A stretch of 64,000 bases of DNA, from the NCBI GenBank assembly GCA_964035575.1, contig OZ037842.1, forward strand, positions 682,001 through 746,000, written 5' to 3'. The stretch is from Rhynchopus sp. YZ270_cl-10 (Eukaryota > Euglenozoa > Diplonemea > Diplonemida > Diplonemidae). How positions within the stretch are numbered: the stretch's first letter is position 1; each line of letters begins with the position of its first letter. Below the pieces are notes generated by a model. It made no database searches, was not told the DNA's origin, and saw only the letters and a program-made list of their open reading frames with translations. A program made the position numbers and the translations under genes. Of the stretch, positions 29,915-38,192 are shown piece by piece.

Positions 29915-30309
29915 ATCAGGTATTTGAGGGGCTGAAAAGCCAAACTGCATCATGGAAGAGACCTAGGTCTCGACAAGCTATGCACCACTACTCTTATTCA
30001 AAATAATCATCATGTTGCAGGAATTGTTGGGGTGGAGACAAACAGAAAGGATTACAGCCGAAGACAAGCATAAACCCTCACCTACACCTATCAACAGAAC
30101 ACCACAACCGAGATGGTCGTTTTTTTTTGATGATCTGATCAGTTGGATTAGTGTAGCTGCCACAGCAGACTCACTGGTTTTTGGACATTTTGTGGACATT
30201 TGGACAAGCAATATCAGGTATTTGGGGCTAAAAAGCCTAACTGCATCATGGAAGAGACCTAGGTCTCGACAAGCTATGCACCACTACTCTTATTCAAAGA
30301 TCATCATGT
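29915..30309. repeat. Direct repeat of about 95 bp, 298 bp apart, with a 14-bp palindrome
   Basis: Copies at about 29915-30014 and 30213-30309 share ATCAGGTATTTG, CTGCATCATGGAA, the perfect palindrome GAGACCTAGGTCTC and CGACAAGCTATGCACCACTA. They are nearly identical, so the duplication is recent or constrained. The first copy begins 174 bp upstream of the cyclase ATG. Confidence 0.8.
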
Positions 30310-30446
30310 ACAGCGCTTCGGTAGGATGGGTCGTGGATGAGACGAAAGGACAAATTGGTAGAAACCCCCCACTTTTTTAATATAACTTTCTATCTGTACT
30401 AGCTTTTTGTAATTTTTACGCGAACTGTCTATAAAAAGGGGGGAAA

Positions 30447-30488
30447 ACTTGAAACATGAAACATGAATATGCCCCTCGAACTCATCTA
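30447..30488 (-). repeat. Dispersed CAYGAGAGGC-family element (degenerate)
   Basis: The minus strand reads TAGATGAGTTCGAGGGGCAT, then ATTCATG, a duplicated TTTCATG and TTTCAAGTTTT. It aligns with the copy at 56464-56500. Confidence 0.45.
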
Positions 30489-30739
30489 AAGGAAAAACTC
30501 CGTCCCTCCACATCACCCCCACCTGATTTTTGACCCATTTACCGACATTTGTTGTTAAACGGCTGGCAAACGCAAACACCGGCAAATATGAGTCAAAATC
30601 GTGTCGCCTATCTGAATAGTTATAACGTCAACTCTCCCTCTCTTCTCCAGACATTGTTTGAAAAAAGAAACCAATGCAGGCAAAACCGCTACTTAGGTTT
30701 TCTTCTTCCCCCTGAGGATACCCTTATTAGACCCCAGCT

Positions 30740-32071
30740 CTACATAAATTCATGCTCTGGTGATCTTTGCGCAAATAAAGGCCGGTACCGTCGTGGCGGA
30801 GCTGGTGTTGCCGCTGACAACACTTCTGGTGGTGCTGCTATGCCCGCATTGTCTGGAGATCTGTTTGGGAGGCTAGGGGCTCTTCCTCTGGCGCTTTGCA
30901 TGGAAAGGGAGCGTTCTGGGGAGGGGGATGCGGCAGATCTATAGCTTATATCGACCTGCTGGAGTGCGGAGGTGGATGGAGATGCTGCTGTGGAGGGTGC
31001 GCGGGCTTGGGAGGCTTCCTCTTCGTAGGGTGGGAGCAGGTTGAGGCTTGTGGGTGAGACCTGGTGGCCTGGTGGTGGGGTGGGGTATTCTTGCAAGGTG
31101 TCTGCACCAACCGGAGAAAGCGACATCGGCCGTGTGTGTCTCCGCTCCCCCATCCCTTCCCCAGGTGTCGCATGCTTGCTGCTCATCACTGCTGCAAGAT
31201 ATGCTGTGGAACTCCCCCCCTCCCTTCCCCCACGTCTCACCATCTCTGTGTACGGCAGAGCCGGAGGAGGTACCGGGTTGTCATCAAATGCCTGCGCGCA
31301 CCTTACCTGTCCATCCCAGATGTCAAGCATGGTGGTGTCCCTGGTAGGAAAGGTCAACACACTTTGTTGCAACCAGGTGCTCCATCGGGTGCAGGCTTGC
31401 TGATAGGCGGCGCGTAGTTGGGTAACATCCCCTTCCTGAAAGCTGCTTCGCAGATGCGCGCCGGCTTCATGATACGCCAAGGTGACAGCATGCACTCTGC
31501 TCTGCAAGCTCCCATGCTCTGATTGGGTTGCCTCGTTTTGCGCCACCCGTTTGGCCTGATCCTTCAGACACATCTCCAGCACCGTACAATAATGGTAATA
31601 CGCCAACGCAAGAAACGTTAAATGCTGTTTCCGTTCCGAAGTTGACCCAGATTTAAAAATTTCACCCTCCTCCAAACTTTCTACCACTGTGACAGCACGC
31701 TTTGCTGCGTCAAGAAGCGCGGGGAGTTGGGTATCCGGCAGGGCTTTCATACAGCTGACAATATTATTCAATAGACTGCTCGATCGTGGGGTAAGTTGCC
31801 GTGCCTCATCTAGGTAGTGCAGTGCGGACTGGACGTCGCTTTGCATCTGACAGAATAGGGCAAGACGTTGCAACGTTGAGGAAAGACACTGACGGTACCA
31901 CAGAGGAAGCTCCGCGATGCTCCGTGCAGGCAACCCATCCCCCACCTCAATCAGCAATGCATGCAACGCACGCACCCCTTCCCGCGCCCCTTCAGCATCA
32001 CCTTCCGCAAGCAGCTCCCCTGCCCTCACCTCAAGCGTCTCACACTCCCCTTGGACACCTTTAGGCTCCAT
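30740..32071 (-). CDS. Helical (TPR-like) protein with Ser/Pro-rich C-terminus
   Basis: The protein has 443 residues from MEPKGVQG. An in-frame ATG lies 45 nt farther upstream (32116), but CTAG and GTAG splice-like sites fall between the two, so the downstream start is preferred. Residues about 1-260 are alpha-helical with TPR-like spacing: repeated A/L/Y positions, for example SALHYLDEARQLTPRSSSLLNNI and LALAYYHYCTVLEM. The remainder is Pro/Ser-rich and probably disordered. TPR-like helices usually bind other proteins. No closer family was recognised and no catalytic motif is present. It lies between the cyclase gene and the stalk-like gene with no overlap. Confidence 0.7.
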   Translation of the reverse strand: MEPKGVQGECETLEVRAGELLAEGDAEGAREGVRALHALLIEVGDGLPARSIAELPLWYRQCLSSTLQRLALFCQMQSDVQSALHYLDEARQLTPRSSSLLNNIVSCMKALPDTQLPALLDAAKRAVTVVESLEEGEIFKSGSTSERKQHLTFLALAYYHYCTVLEMCLKDQAKRVAQNEATQSEHGSLQSRVHAVTLAYHEAGAHLRSSFQEGDVTQLRAAYQQACTRWSTWLQQSVLTFPTRDTTMLDIWDGQVRCAQAFDDNPVPPPALPYTEMVRRGGREGGSSTAYLAAVMSSKHATPGEGMGERRHTRPMSLSPVGADTLQEYPTPPPGHQVSPTSLNLLPPYEEEASQARAPSTAASPSTSALQQVDISYRSAASPSPERSLSMQSARGRAPSLPNRSPDNAGIAAPPEVLSAATPAPPRRYRPLFAQRSPEHEFM

Positions 32072-32511
32072 TCTACACAAAGGGTGTTGAGGACATCCTA
32101 GCAAAGTGTGATGCATTGAGGGATTGGAAGAGGGGAGAGAGGGGGTTGTAAAGTATGGTGAAAAGAGGGAAGGGAGGGAGGGAGGGAGGAATGCTTTTTC
32201 TGAGGGAAACTTTTTTGACTGAAAAGCCTGTGCTCAAGAAAAGTTCAAGAAAGATTTGTGACGTGAATTGCAAAAAGCCCTCTGGTGTACCTTGGTGAAA
32301 GAATTGTCGATAAAAAATAGCTATGTTGGCTGTGGCTGAATGGGGCGAATCAGCCCTCTAATTTTTTTTGGTGTGGGGTGAAAAAAAGTACGTAAGAAGT
32401 GCGAATCACCCCCCTTCAGCCACACCATATTTCTGTTCCCCCAATTTTAAGATGTGTAAACATCTCATACGTTACCTCATTTCTATTGTACAATTTTTTC
32501 CTACCCCCTTT
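32072..32511. other. Short spacer with one element
   Basis: About 440 bp with a GGGA/CCCT-rich tract next to the TPR-like gene and a truncated long-type dispersed element at 32259-32295. Nothing else was seen. Confidence 0.5.
32259..32295 (-). repeat. Long-type dispersed element, shortened
   Basis: The minus strand reads CCAAGGTACACCAGAGGGCT, then TTTTGCAATTCACGTCAC. It matches the 3' half of the copies at 23278, 34517 and 55956 with an internal deletion of the GTTCACG part. Confidence 0.5.
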
Positions 32512-33984
32512 TCATCTCGAAACAAGCTTGCACATCAGGATGGAGAATGCATCACGCGACACCTGCCCATTTCTTGAATGAGACGCAACAAACTCCGCCA
32601 TGAGCCTGTCTGTTACGGGAACACCAAAGCTTTCAAGCGAACCGTACATACTGGTCAGCTCCGCTACACTGAGGGAGCCGCTTTTTTCTATATCGTAATC
32701 TTCGAAGAGACGGGATATCATACGCTCTGAAAGAACCTGCGCAGCAACGTCGTAGTCTTCCCAGCCTTCAATGGTATCCACAACACGCTTCCGCGCACGG
32801 CGCAGACGCTCCTCGGGTACTACCAATTCCAACTCCGCCACCTCACTGACTACACCAGATTCCCCTTCTGCGTCGTCCTCTTTTACGACACACTTCAAGC
32901 TTTCTAAGGTCTTCTTCCCGCACTCATGATACCCTCGCCACTCCACCACCCTCTCGTCATGACTCAAAATGATATCCTGCAACGGAATCATAATTTTCAT
33001 TTGCCCCAAATAAGTCGCAAAGCTGACACACCACAAATACAACCCTTCCAAAGCATCACCTCCAGATGACTTTACAATACCATGCGAAATGGTGTTCATC
33101 AACTCAAAGAGCAGATCACTATTTTTGGAGACATATTTGTGGGTATGTGGCTTAGGTTTTTCAAAAATCGCGAACGAAAAAGCGGTGCCGTCGCGGTGAA
33201 ATACGGTGTTATGAATTTCTGTCCAAGGTGGATTGTCGTCCCAATTTTCAGCGCTGAGGATAAGGTATGCAGCCGTACACACCTTCTCCAAAATCTTCGG
33301 CCGATGGCTTGACTGCGTCAACGCGACAACCAAACACTCCACCTCCGCTTTCTCCACAGCCTTCATATTCGCAATCTCCCCTCCAACTGCATCGATACAC
33401 TGCGACAACCTTTTCTTTTCATGGCTCAACGTTATTTGTGCGTCCATAAACTCCTCTTCTAGCACTCCACGCAACTCTTCCGTTTGTTTCGAAATTGCTG
33501 TCAACGATGCAACCTTTGACGTAACTATCCTATTGTACAACTGAATACCATCTCTAATCAGAGAATGCTCCATGGTCTGCAGAAGCTGTGCAAGAAGGGG
33601 CAATCCAATGTGTGCAAGAGTCTGTGAATCAACAAAGGCGATGTACCTTGCATTGGCCGGAAGGGGGTGTGGTGTCGTGAGCGTCTGAAACAGCTGTTCT
33701 TGTTTGCCCCTTGAAAGGTCCAAAGCAGATATAGACTGCGCTGCACGAAGAAGATGCACTCTCGAAGTGTACACAGCCTGCACGGTAGTAGGGATGAGCC
33801 CTTCGTACATGGAAGCAGGAAGGGAAAGAAAGGTGCCAATGGCGGTCATAACGCCTTCGTGGTAAGAAGGGAGTCGTGCATGTACCAGCTTATGAACCAT
33901 GCAAGGAACATCAGGCGGGGTAGGTGTCGGCGCCTCCGGAAGCAATCCTGAAAGCTCGCGTCTCGCCCTCTCATCTTCTTCCAT
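32512..33984 (-). CDS. Stand-alone dynein stalk/microtubule-binding-domain-like protein with EF-hands
   Basis: The protein has 490 residues from MEEDERARREL, the first ATG after a long pyrimidine tract and CCCTCAG. Residues about 155-350 follow the plan of the dynein stalk tip: a coiled-coil strand, then a helix (RPKILEKVCTAAYLILS), a Trp (PPWTEIHNTVF), a FSFAIFE segment, and GGDALEGLYLWCVSFATYLG where dyneins have the K-A-x-x-x-x-L-x-x-W segment. A returning coiled-coil strand follows. Residues 431-442 (DIEKSGSLSVAE) form a canonical EF-hand loop; a second loop (about 469-480) is degenerate. There is no AAA motor. It may bind microtubules in a calcium-sensitive way; this is inference. The alternative is an unrelated helical protein with an EF-hand. 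Confidence 0.65.
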   Translation of the reverse strand: MEEDERARRELSGLLPEAPTPTPPDVPCMVHKLVHARLPSYHEGVMTAIGTFLSLPASMYEGLIPTTVQAVYTSRVHLLRAAQSISALDLSRGKQEQLFQTLTTPHPLPANARYIAFVDSQTLAHIGLPLLAQLLQTMEHSLIRDGIQLYNRIVTSKVASLTAISKQTEELRGVLEEEFMDAQITLSHEKKRLSQCIDAVGGEIANMKAVEKAEVECLVVALTQSSHRPKILEKVCTAAYLILSAENWDDNPPWTEIHNTVFHRDGTAFSFAIFEKPKPHTHKYVSKNSDLLFELMNTISHGIVKSSGGDALEGLYLWCVSFATYLGQMKIMIPLQDIILSHDERVVEWRGYHECGKKTLESLKCVVKEDDAEGESGVVSEVAELELVVPEERLRRARKRVVDTIEGWEDYDVAAQVLSERMISRLFEDYDIEKSGSLSVAELTSMYGSLESFGVPVTDRLMAEFVASHSRNGQVSRDAFSILMCKLVSR

Positions 33985-33987
33985 GCT

Positions 33988-34080
33988 CTGAGGGTTTGAA
34001 ATGGAAATGGAAAATAGGGGTGGAAAGTTGCAAGAAGGGGAGGGGAGAAAAAAAAGGGGAAAAGAAGAGGGGGGGGACAG
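33988..34080 (-). promoter_or_regulatory. Polypyrimidine tract and AG before the stalk-like gene
   Basis: The minus strand is C/T-rich over about 80 nt and ends ATTTCAAACCCTCAG, three nt before the ATG. Confidence 0.5.
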
Positions 34081-34516
34081 CAAAAGCCTGTGGTGTTGAT
34101 GTTGGAGGAAGGGGGGTTGGAAAGTCTGACAAAAAATAATTACAGAGAGGGGAGAGAGAGAGAGAGAGATTCTTTTTGTAAGGTTGGGTTGCAGGTATTT
34201 GCGTGACGTTGATTCAGGGGGGGGGGCGATGTAGGAGGGGAGAGAGAGAAATGTATATCAAATGTATTGGGGGTAATGGATCACGCAACTTTTTTTTTTT
34301 TTGAATTTTGAATTTTTCGGTGAGTATGTCTGGTCCATGAGACCATTCCTGAGGTTTTTTTCCTGGGGGGGTATTTTTTTTTTTCTCCACTCGAGTGCCC
34401 CTCTAGTGGGGGAAAGGAATGTGCTATGTCGAGCTCCAGTCAAAAAAAAAAGCATCTGAGCATTTGACATAAACATTGTAAGAATCGAAGTGTGTTTTTT
34501 TTTGAAAAAAAGTAGA

Positions 34517-34660
34517 GTTGAAATACAAAGCCCTCTCGTGAACAGTGTACCTTTGGTATGACCGGCTGTACCGAGGGTGGACACCAACTATGCAGTCCTG
34601 CAATCCATTTCGTGGTTTACATCAAAAGAAATGCATTCCTCTCGTTTTAGCCGCCTTGAG
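34517..34660 (-). repeat. Long-type dispersed element plus partial copy
   Basis: 34517-34601 reads on the minus strand AGGACTGCATAGTTGG, a variable part with CCTCGGTAC, then AAGGTACACTGTTCACGAGA, GGGCTTTGTATTTCAAC. It matches 55956-56039 over the whole length. 34635-34660 (AAGGCGGCTAAAACGAGAGG) resembles the upstream half of the short type. Confidence 0.7.
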
Positions 34661-34957
34661 GAGGCAAAGAGAGGTGCATGGCACATTAACGCATCACCGG
34701 ACATCAACAGACGCAGATCAGCTGATTTCTCTGCGGGTTGTCGAACCCCAGACACCAGCGGGCTGCTTCAATGATACTTTCCGCCCCCCAAAAAAAACGA
34801 CAATTTGCTTATTTCGAAGTAGTGTAGACACCCATGGAGGAGCTCCGCTATGCTGTCTATTTCTTTATCTGCCTCGTTATGCTTCTCAAAAAGCGTAAAT
34901 TGTGAAGCGTTTGGAAAAAACAACCCCGCCGATATACAAAGGGAAAAAGAAAGAAAA

Positions 34958-34997
34958 GTTGAAAGATGAATATGACTCACATACATACACATCTTTC
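34958..34997 (-). repeat. Short element with perfect 8-bp hairpin
   Basis: GAAAGATG and CATCTTTC are perfect inverted arms around a 20-nt loop. The minus strand ends CATTCATCTTTCAAC-TTTTC, as in the other family members. Confidence 0.5.
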
Positions 34998-35167
34998 AAA
35001 AAAAAAAAAAAAAAATCAGCACCACACCAGATCACCAGATTACGAAACAGTAAAGTGTACACACGGAAAAAAAAATATCACCGTTTTCTTCCCCACCCCC
35101 TCATTCCCCCCCTTCACTTTTATTTTGCGCCAATCAAATTTTTCTTTGATAATCCATAGACCTTTTT

Positions 35168-36433
35168 TTAGAGTTTGTGAAGTGCAGGTGCACGGACAAT
35201 GCACTTCATCTCGACTGCGATGGGTGTGGGGAGGTTTCTGACTGCCATGGTGGTGCGGGCTGGCTGGCTCATATGGAAGTTCTTTCTGTAGATCTCTTCG
35301 AATCCTTCGTAGTCACGCTCCATGTTGATGAGGTAGCACTGCATGTCCACGACGTCGTTCAGCGACGCACCGCACGACTCAAGCACAACACGGATGTTGT
35401 CGATCGTCGCCTGCGTCTGCTTGCGCACATCGTAGTCGTTCGGGGTCCCATCTGCGTTCACAATCGGGCCACCTGGCACAGTGTTTGTCTTCGGATCCCT
35501 CGGACCCATCCCACTCACGAACACAAACTGTCCAAACAAACGCGCATGAGGGTACGCCCCAACCGGCTTCGGTGCCTTGCTTGCCCGGAACACCTGCGCA
35601 TCTTGAATGACAATCTTGCTGTCAGGTGCCCGCACAATGCACTTCATCTCGACCGCAATAGGGGTCGGCAGTGCGCGGATCGAGAAGGTTGTGCGTGTAG
35701 CGGCAACTCCTTCGAAGCCTTTTTTGTAGGCAGCGTTGAAGTCTTTGAAGTCACGCTTCATGTCAACAAGGAAGCAGTTGCAGTCGATGATGTCCTCGAA
35801 GCGCGCGCCGCACGACTCAATAACCCTGCGGATGTTGTTGATTGTCGCTGTCGTCTGCACGCCTGCATCGTAGGTAGACTCTGTGATAGGCCCCCCCGGC
35901 ACGCTGGTTGAGTTCTTCGGATCTCGGGGACCCATCCCGGAGATGAAGATCAGATCACCATAGCGTACTGCATGCGGGTATGCCCCGACTGGGAGGGGTG
36001 CGTTCTTTGCACGCACGATGGTGGGGATGTGGGGGGAGGCGGGTGCGCGGGCGATGACTTTGAATTCAACAAGCTGCTTGGGGACGGTGAGGCCACGTAC
36101 AGCGATGGTGGTGCGGGTGGGTGTTGCGCCAGCCATGCCCTCGCTGTACGCTTTGTTAAAAGATTTGAAGTCGCGCCCCATCTCCACCAAGAAGCATTGA
36201 CAATCAATCATGTCTCCCCACGACGCACCGCACCCCTCCAAGGTACGTCTAAGCAGGCTAATCACGTCGCGTGTCTGCGTGTAGACATCGTCGCTTGTCA
36301 CACCACTCCCATCCTCACGGATCGGCCCAATCCCAGACAAACACAACAAATCTCCGTATTTACGTGCATGAGGATACGCGGTGCACCCACCGTGCACCGT
36401 GTACTGCGGGATTCTAGCCAAATGGGAGCTCAT
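35168..36433 (-). CDS. Three tandem RidA (YjgF/UK114) domains in one protein
   Basis: The protein has 421 residues with no intron. Three consecutive RidA-family domains occupy about residues 1-138, 139-282 and 283-421. Each has a G-AYPHA-YGDLLF-SG-GP start (for example PVGAYPHARLFGQFVFVSGM) and a RTT(M/I/F)AVR-LP-PIAVEMKCIVRA end. The Arg of the RTT motif, which binds the carboxylate in RidA enzymes, is present in all three. The GPRDPK-VPGGPI insertion and the RTT..R-LP ending resemble the 2-aminomuconate deaminase subgroup. RidA proteins form trimers that hydrolyse reactive imines, so one chain could build a whole trimer. The exact substrate cannot be read from the sequence. Domains 2 and 3 are most alike. 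Confidence 0.9.
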   Translation of the reverse strand: MSSHLARIPQYTVHGGCTAYPHARKYGDLLCLSGIGPIREDGSGVTSDDVYTQTRDVISLLRRTLEGCGASWGDMIDCQCFLVEMGRDFKSFNKAYSEGMAGATPTRTTIAVRGLTVPKQLVEFKVIARAPASPHIPTIVRAKNAPLPVGAYPHAVRYGDLIFISGMGPRDPKNSTSVPGGPITESTYDAGVQTTATINNIRRVIESCGARFEDIIDCNCFLVDMKRDFKDFNAAYKKGFEGVAATRTTFSIRALPTPIAVEMKCIVRAPDSKIVIQDAQVFRASKAPKPVGAYPHARLFGQFVFVSGMGPRDPKTNTVPGGPIVNADGTPNDYDVRKQTQATIDNIRVVLESCGASLNDVVDMQCYLINMERDYEGFEEIYRKNFHMSQPARTTMAVRNLPTPIAVEMKCIVRAPALHKL

Positions 36434-36897
36434 AGTATGATTTGGTGTGGTTCTGTTTGGGGGTTTTTTGGGTGTTTTTTGGGTGTTTTTTGGGTGTTTT
36501 TTGGGGTGGGGTTGGGGATTGGAAGGGAGAGGATGTGAGAGAGGGGAGACAAAAAAACAGAATTTTTTTTTTCGTTTTCCCTACGTTGTCCCCCAAAAGT
36601 GGTGCGGTTTTGTTACTATTGTGCATTTTGAAACATGCGGGAGGAAAAAAAAGTGTCCAGAGGTCCGGAGACGTTTTTTAAAAGTTTATAATTATTGAGG
36701 ATATATTTGCAAGGGGGTTGGCCCTGTGCAAAAATGTCTTCTTCTCTCTCGTTTTTTAAAAAGGTGCACAGAAAAGACTCGAATGGTCAGAAAATTAGTT
36801 GAAAGATGGTTTCATTGTCTATTCTATTGAATAGAAGGTATAATAGGGTGCGCTAAATGTACCCTGGAAGATGGATAATGTCATTACACATCTTGAG

Positions 36898-36945
36898 AGA
36901 TGGTTTTTGTGAACCAAGGCACTTGGCCACCTTTGATCACAATCG
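36898..36945 (-). repeat. Dispersed element with A-box-like sequence
   Basis: The minus strand reads GATTGTGATCAAAGGTGGCC, then AAGTGCCTTGGTTCAC. CCAAG-GCA-CTTGG forms a perfect hairpin. TGGCCAAGTG resembles the A box of Ser/Leu tRNAs. GATTGTGATCAA(A)GGTGGCCAA is shared with the copy in dynein intron 1 (40965-41008). Confidence 0.55.
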
Positions 36946-37009
36946 AGAAAAAGCCGAGATGATCTAATGTAGTCACCTCTGAAAGGCACGCGTAGTTCTT
37001 CGGATACAT

Positions 37010-37078
37010 CGTGGGGCACATGAAGATGAGATAATATCATAAGACAAAGGTTGTAAGAGAGATGCAATGTGCCCCACG
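37010..37078. repeat. Perfect 12-bp inverted repeat
   Basis: CGTGGGGCACAT (37010-37021) and ATGTGCCCCACG (37067-37078) are perfect complements separated by 45 nt. This is a candidate RNA hairpin or a small element end pair. Confidence 0.6.
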
Positions 37079-37203
37079 GAGACAAAGACAAAGACTCCAG
37101 CAAACTTGGTCTAACCCCAATACAGAGAAATGTTGTGCTACGGTGCACAACGTTTGGTTGCACAGAAACAGACATTTCAACAAAAAACAAAACAAAAAAA
37201 AAA

Positions 37204-37236
37204 GTTTGTGAGATTACCTAAACAGGTTAGTCACCT
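37204..37236 (-). repeat. Dispersed element (degenerate)
   Basis: The minus strand reads AAAAAGGTGACTAACCTG, then TTTAGGTAATCTCACAAAC and nine T. It matches the AGGTGACTAAGC start and oligo-T end of the family. Confidence 0.45.
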
Positions 37237-37760
37237 TTTTAAAACAATCTAAATTTTTGTGTAAAAAAATCAAAAAGGCCCCCTAGAAACCTGTCGGTAT
37301 ATTACTCCCGAAGGGTGCAATTTGTACATTAAAATTACAGGTATTTTTTTCCGTCATATTTTTTTTTGGTCCGCAAAGTGGAAAAACAAAAAAAACAAAA
37401 AAACTCACACCTCACCGAGTGAAAATACAAATTTGGAAAAACGTCGGTCGCTCAAATGGTACAGAAACACCGTTTTTTTTTTTTTTTTTTTCAATTCCCC
37501 CTTTTTTCTCCCCCATCCACAGATATGTGGCCCAACTTTTCTACAGAAGATACCCACTCTGCGTGTATCAGTATCGGAAAATCACCTGCGAAGACAATAG
37601 TTCTGTCTGAACAATGCCGCCCAAAAGTGATGATACTTGCAGACCCTTTTTATTTTTGAATTTTTGAATTTTTTTTTTCATTGTTGTTCGTTCCGTGCAA
37701 TGCAAGCATTTTAAGGGCGTAACAACAACTCATATGTACGTTGAAGAAAGGAAAAAAAAG

Positions 37761-37792
37761 GTAGGATGAACCTAAGCCTCACTTGGTCACCT
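37761..37792 (-). repeat. Dispersed element
   Basis: The minus strand reads TAGGTGACCAAGTGAGGCTT, then AGGTTCATCCTACC and eight T. It contains A-box-like TGACCAAGTG and GGTTCATCC. Confidence 0.55.
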
Positions 37793-38192
37793 AATAAAAA
37801 GAAACGGCTTTGAGTGGTGAGCCCATAATAGAAGAAGAAGAGATGAATGCGTTTTGTGGACATAATTCATCATAAGAAAAGCAAAAGAAAGAAAAAAAAC
37901 GAAAGTGAAGTATAACGCTATGTACGGGCAACTCAAAAATGGATGCACGCACTTAAGCTGCTGAAACCCTCTTCGAGAATTTAAGTTTTACTTCAAAAAA
38001 AAAAAAACCGAAAACAAAAAAAAACAACAAAAGCAAACCCCAACCCAAAAGGTGTGTCGTGTGCAAGAGAAATTTATTTTGTCACACACCTCGAAAACCC
38101 ATTTTTTCCCCGTCCATTTTTTAACAAACCCCAAATCCTCAAAAAATAACCAAAAATCACCCCCCCCCTCCCTATGCCCCATGCTCCCATCT

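Larger units (their letters stand above)
29742..30739. other. Spacer upstream of the adenylyl cyclase gene
   Basis: About 1 kb. It holds a direct repeat of about 95 bp (29915-30014 and 30213-30309) and one dispersed element copy (30447-30488). No gene was seen. Confidence 0.6.
33985..35167. other. Spacer with three dispersed-element copies
   Basis: About 1.18 kb. It holds a pyrimidine tract next to the stalk-like gene, a GA tandem (34150-34169), T runs, a long-type element (34517-34601), a partial copy (34635-34660) and a short element with a perfect 8-bp hairpin (34958-34997). No protein gene was seen; open frames on the plus strand here are short. Confidence 0.55.
36434..38192. other. 1.76-kb spacer with elements and inverted repeats
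   Basis: Spacer between the dynein stop and the RidA start. It holds TTTTTGG(GT) tandem units next to RidA (36461-36503), a 15-nt palindrome (36822-36836), three short dispersed elements (36898, 37204, 37761) and a perfect 12-bp inverted repeat (37010-37078). The segment 36850-37180 has normal complexity and could encode a structured RNA, but no known RNA was recognised. No protein gene was seen. Confidence 0.55.

Noticed and set aside
34720-34750. B-box-like GGGGTTCGACAACCC on the minus strand
   Set aside because: The T-arm-like hairpin has a mismatched closing pair, and no A box or acceptor stem lies at tRNA distance.
36898-36965. U2 snRNA-like 5' end (ATCTCGGCTTTTT..GATCAA, minus strand)
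   Set aside because: It recalls the TCTCGGC..GATCAA start of U2, but the branch-site-pairing GTAGTA and the Sm site are absent, and the downstream part is a dispersed element.
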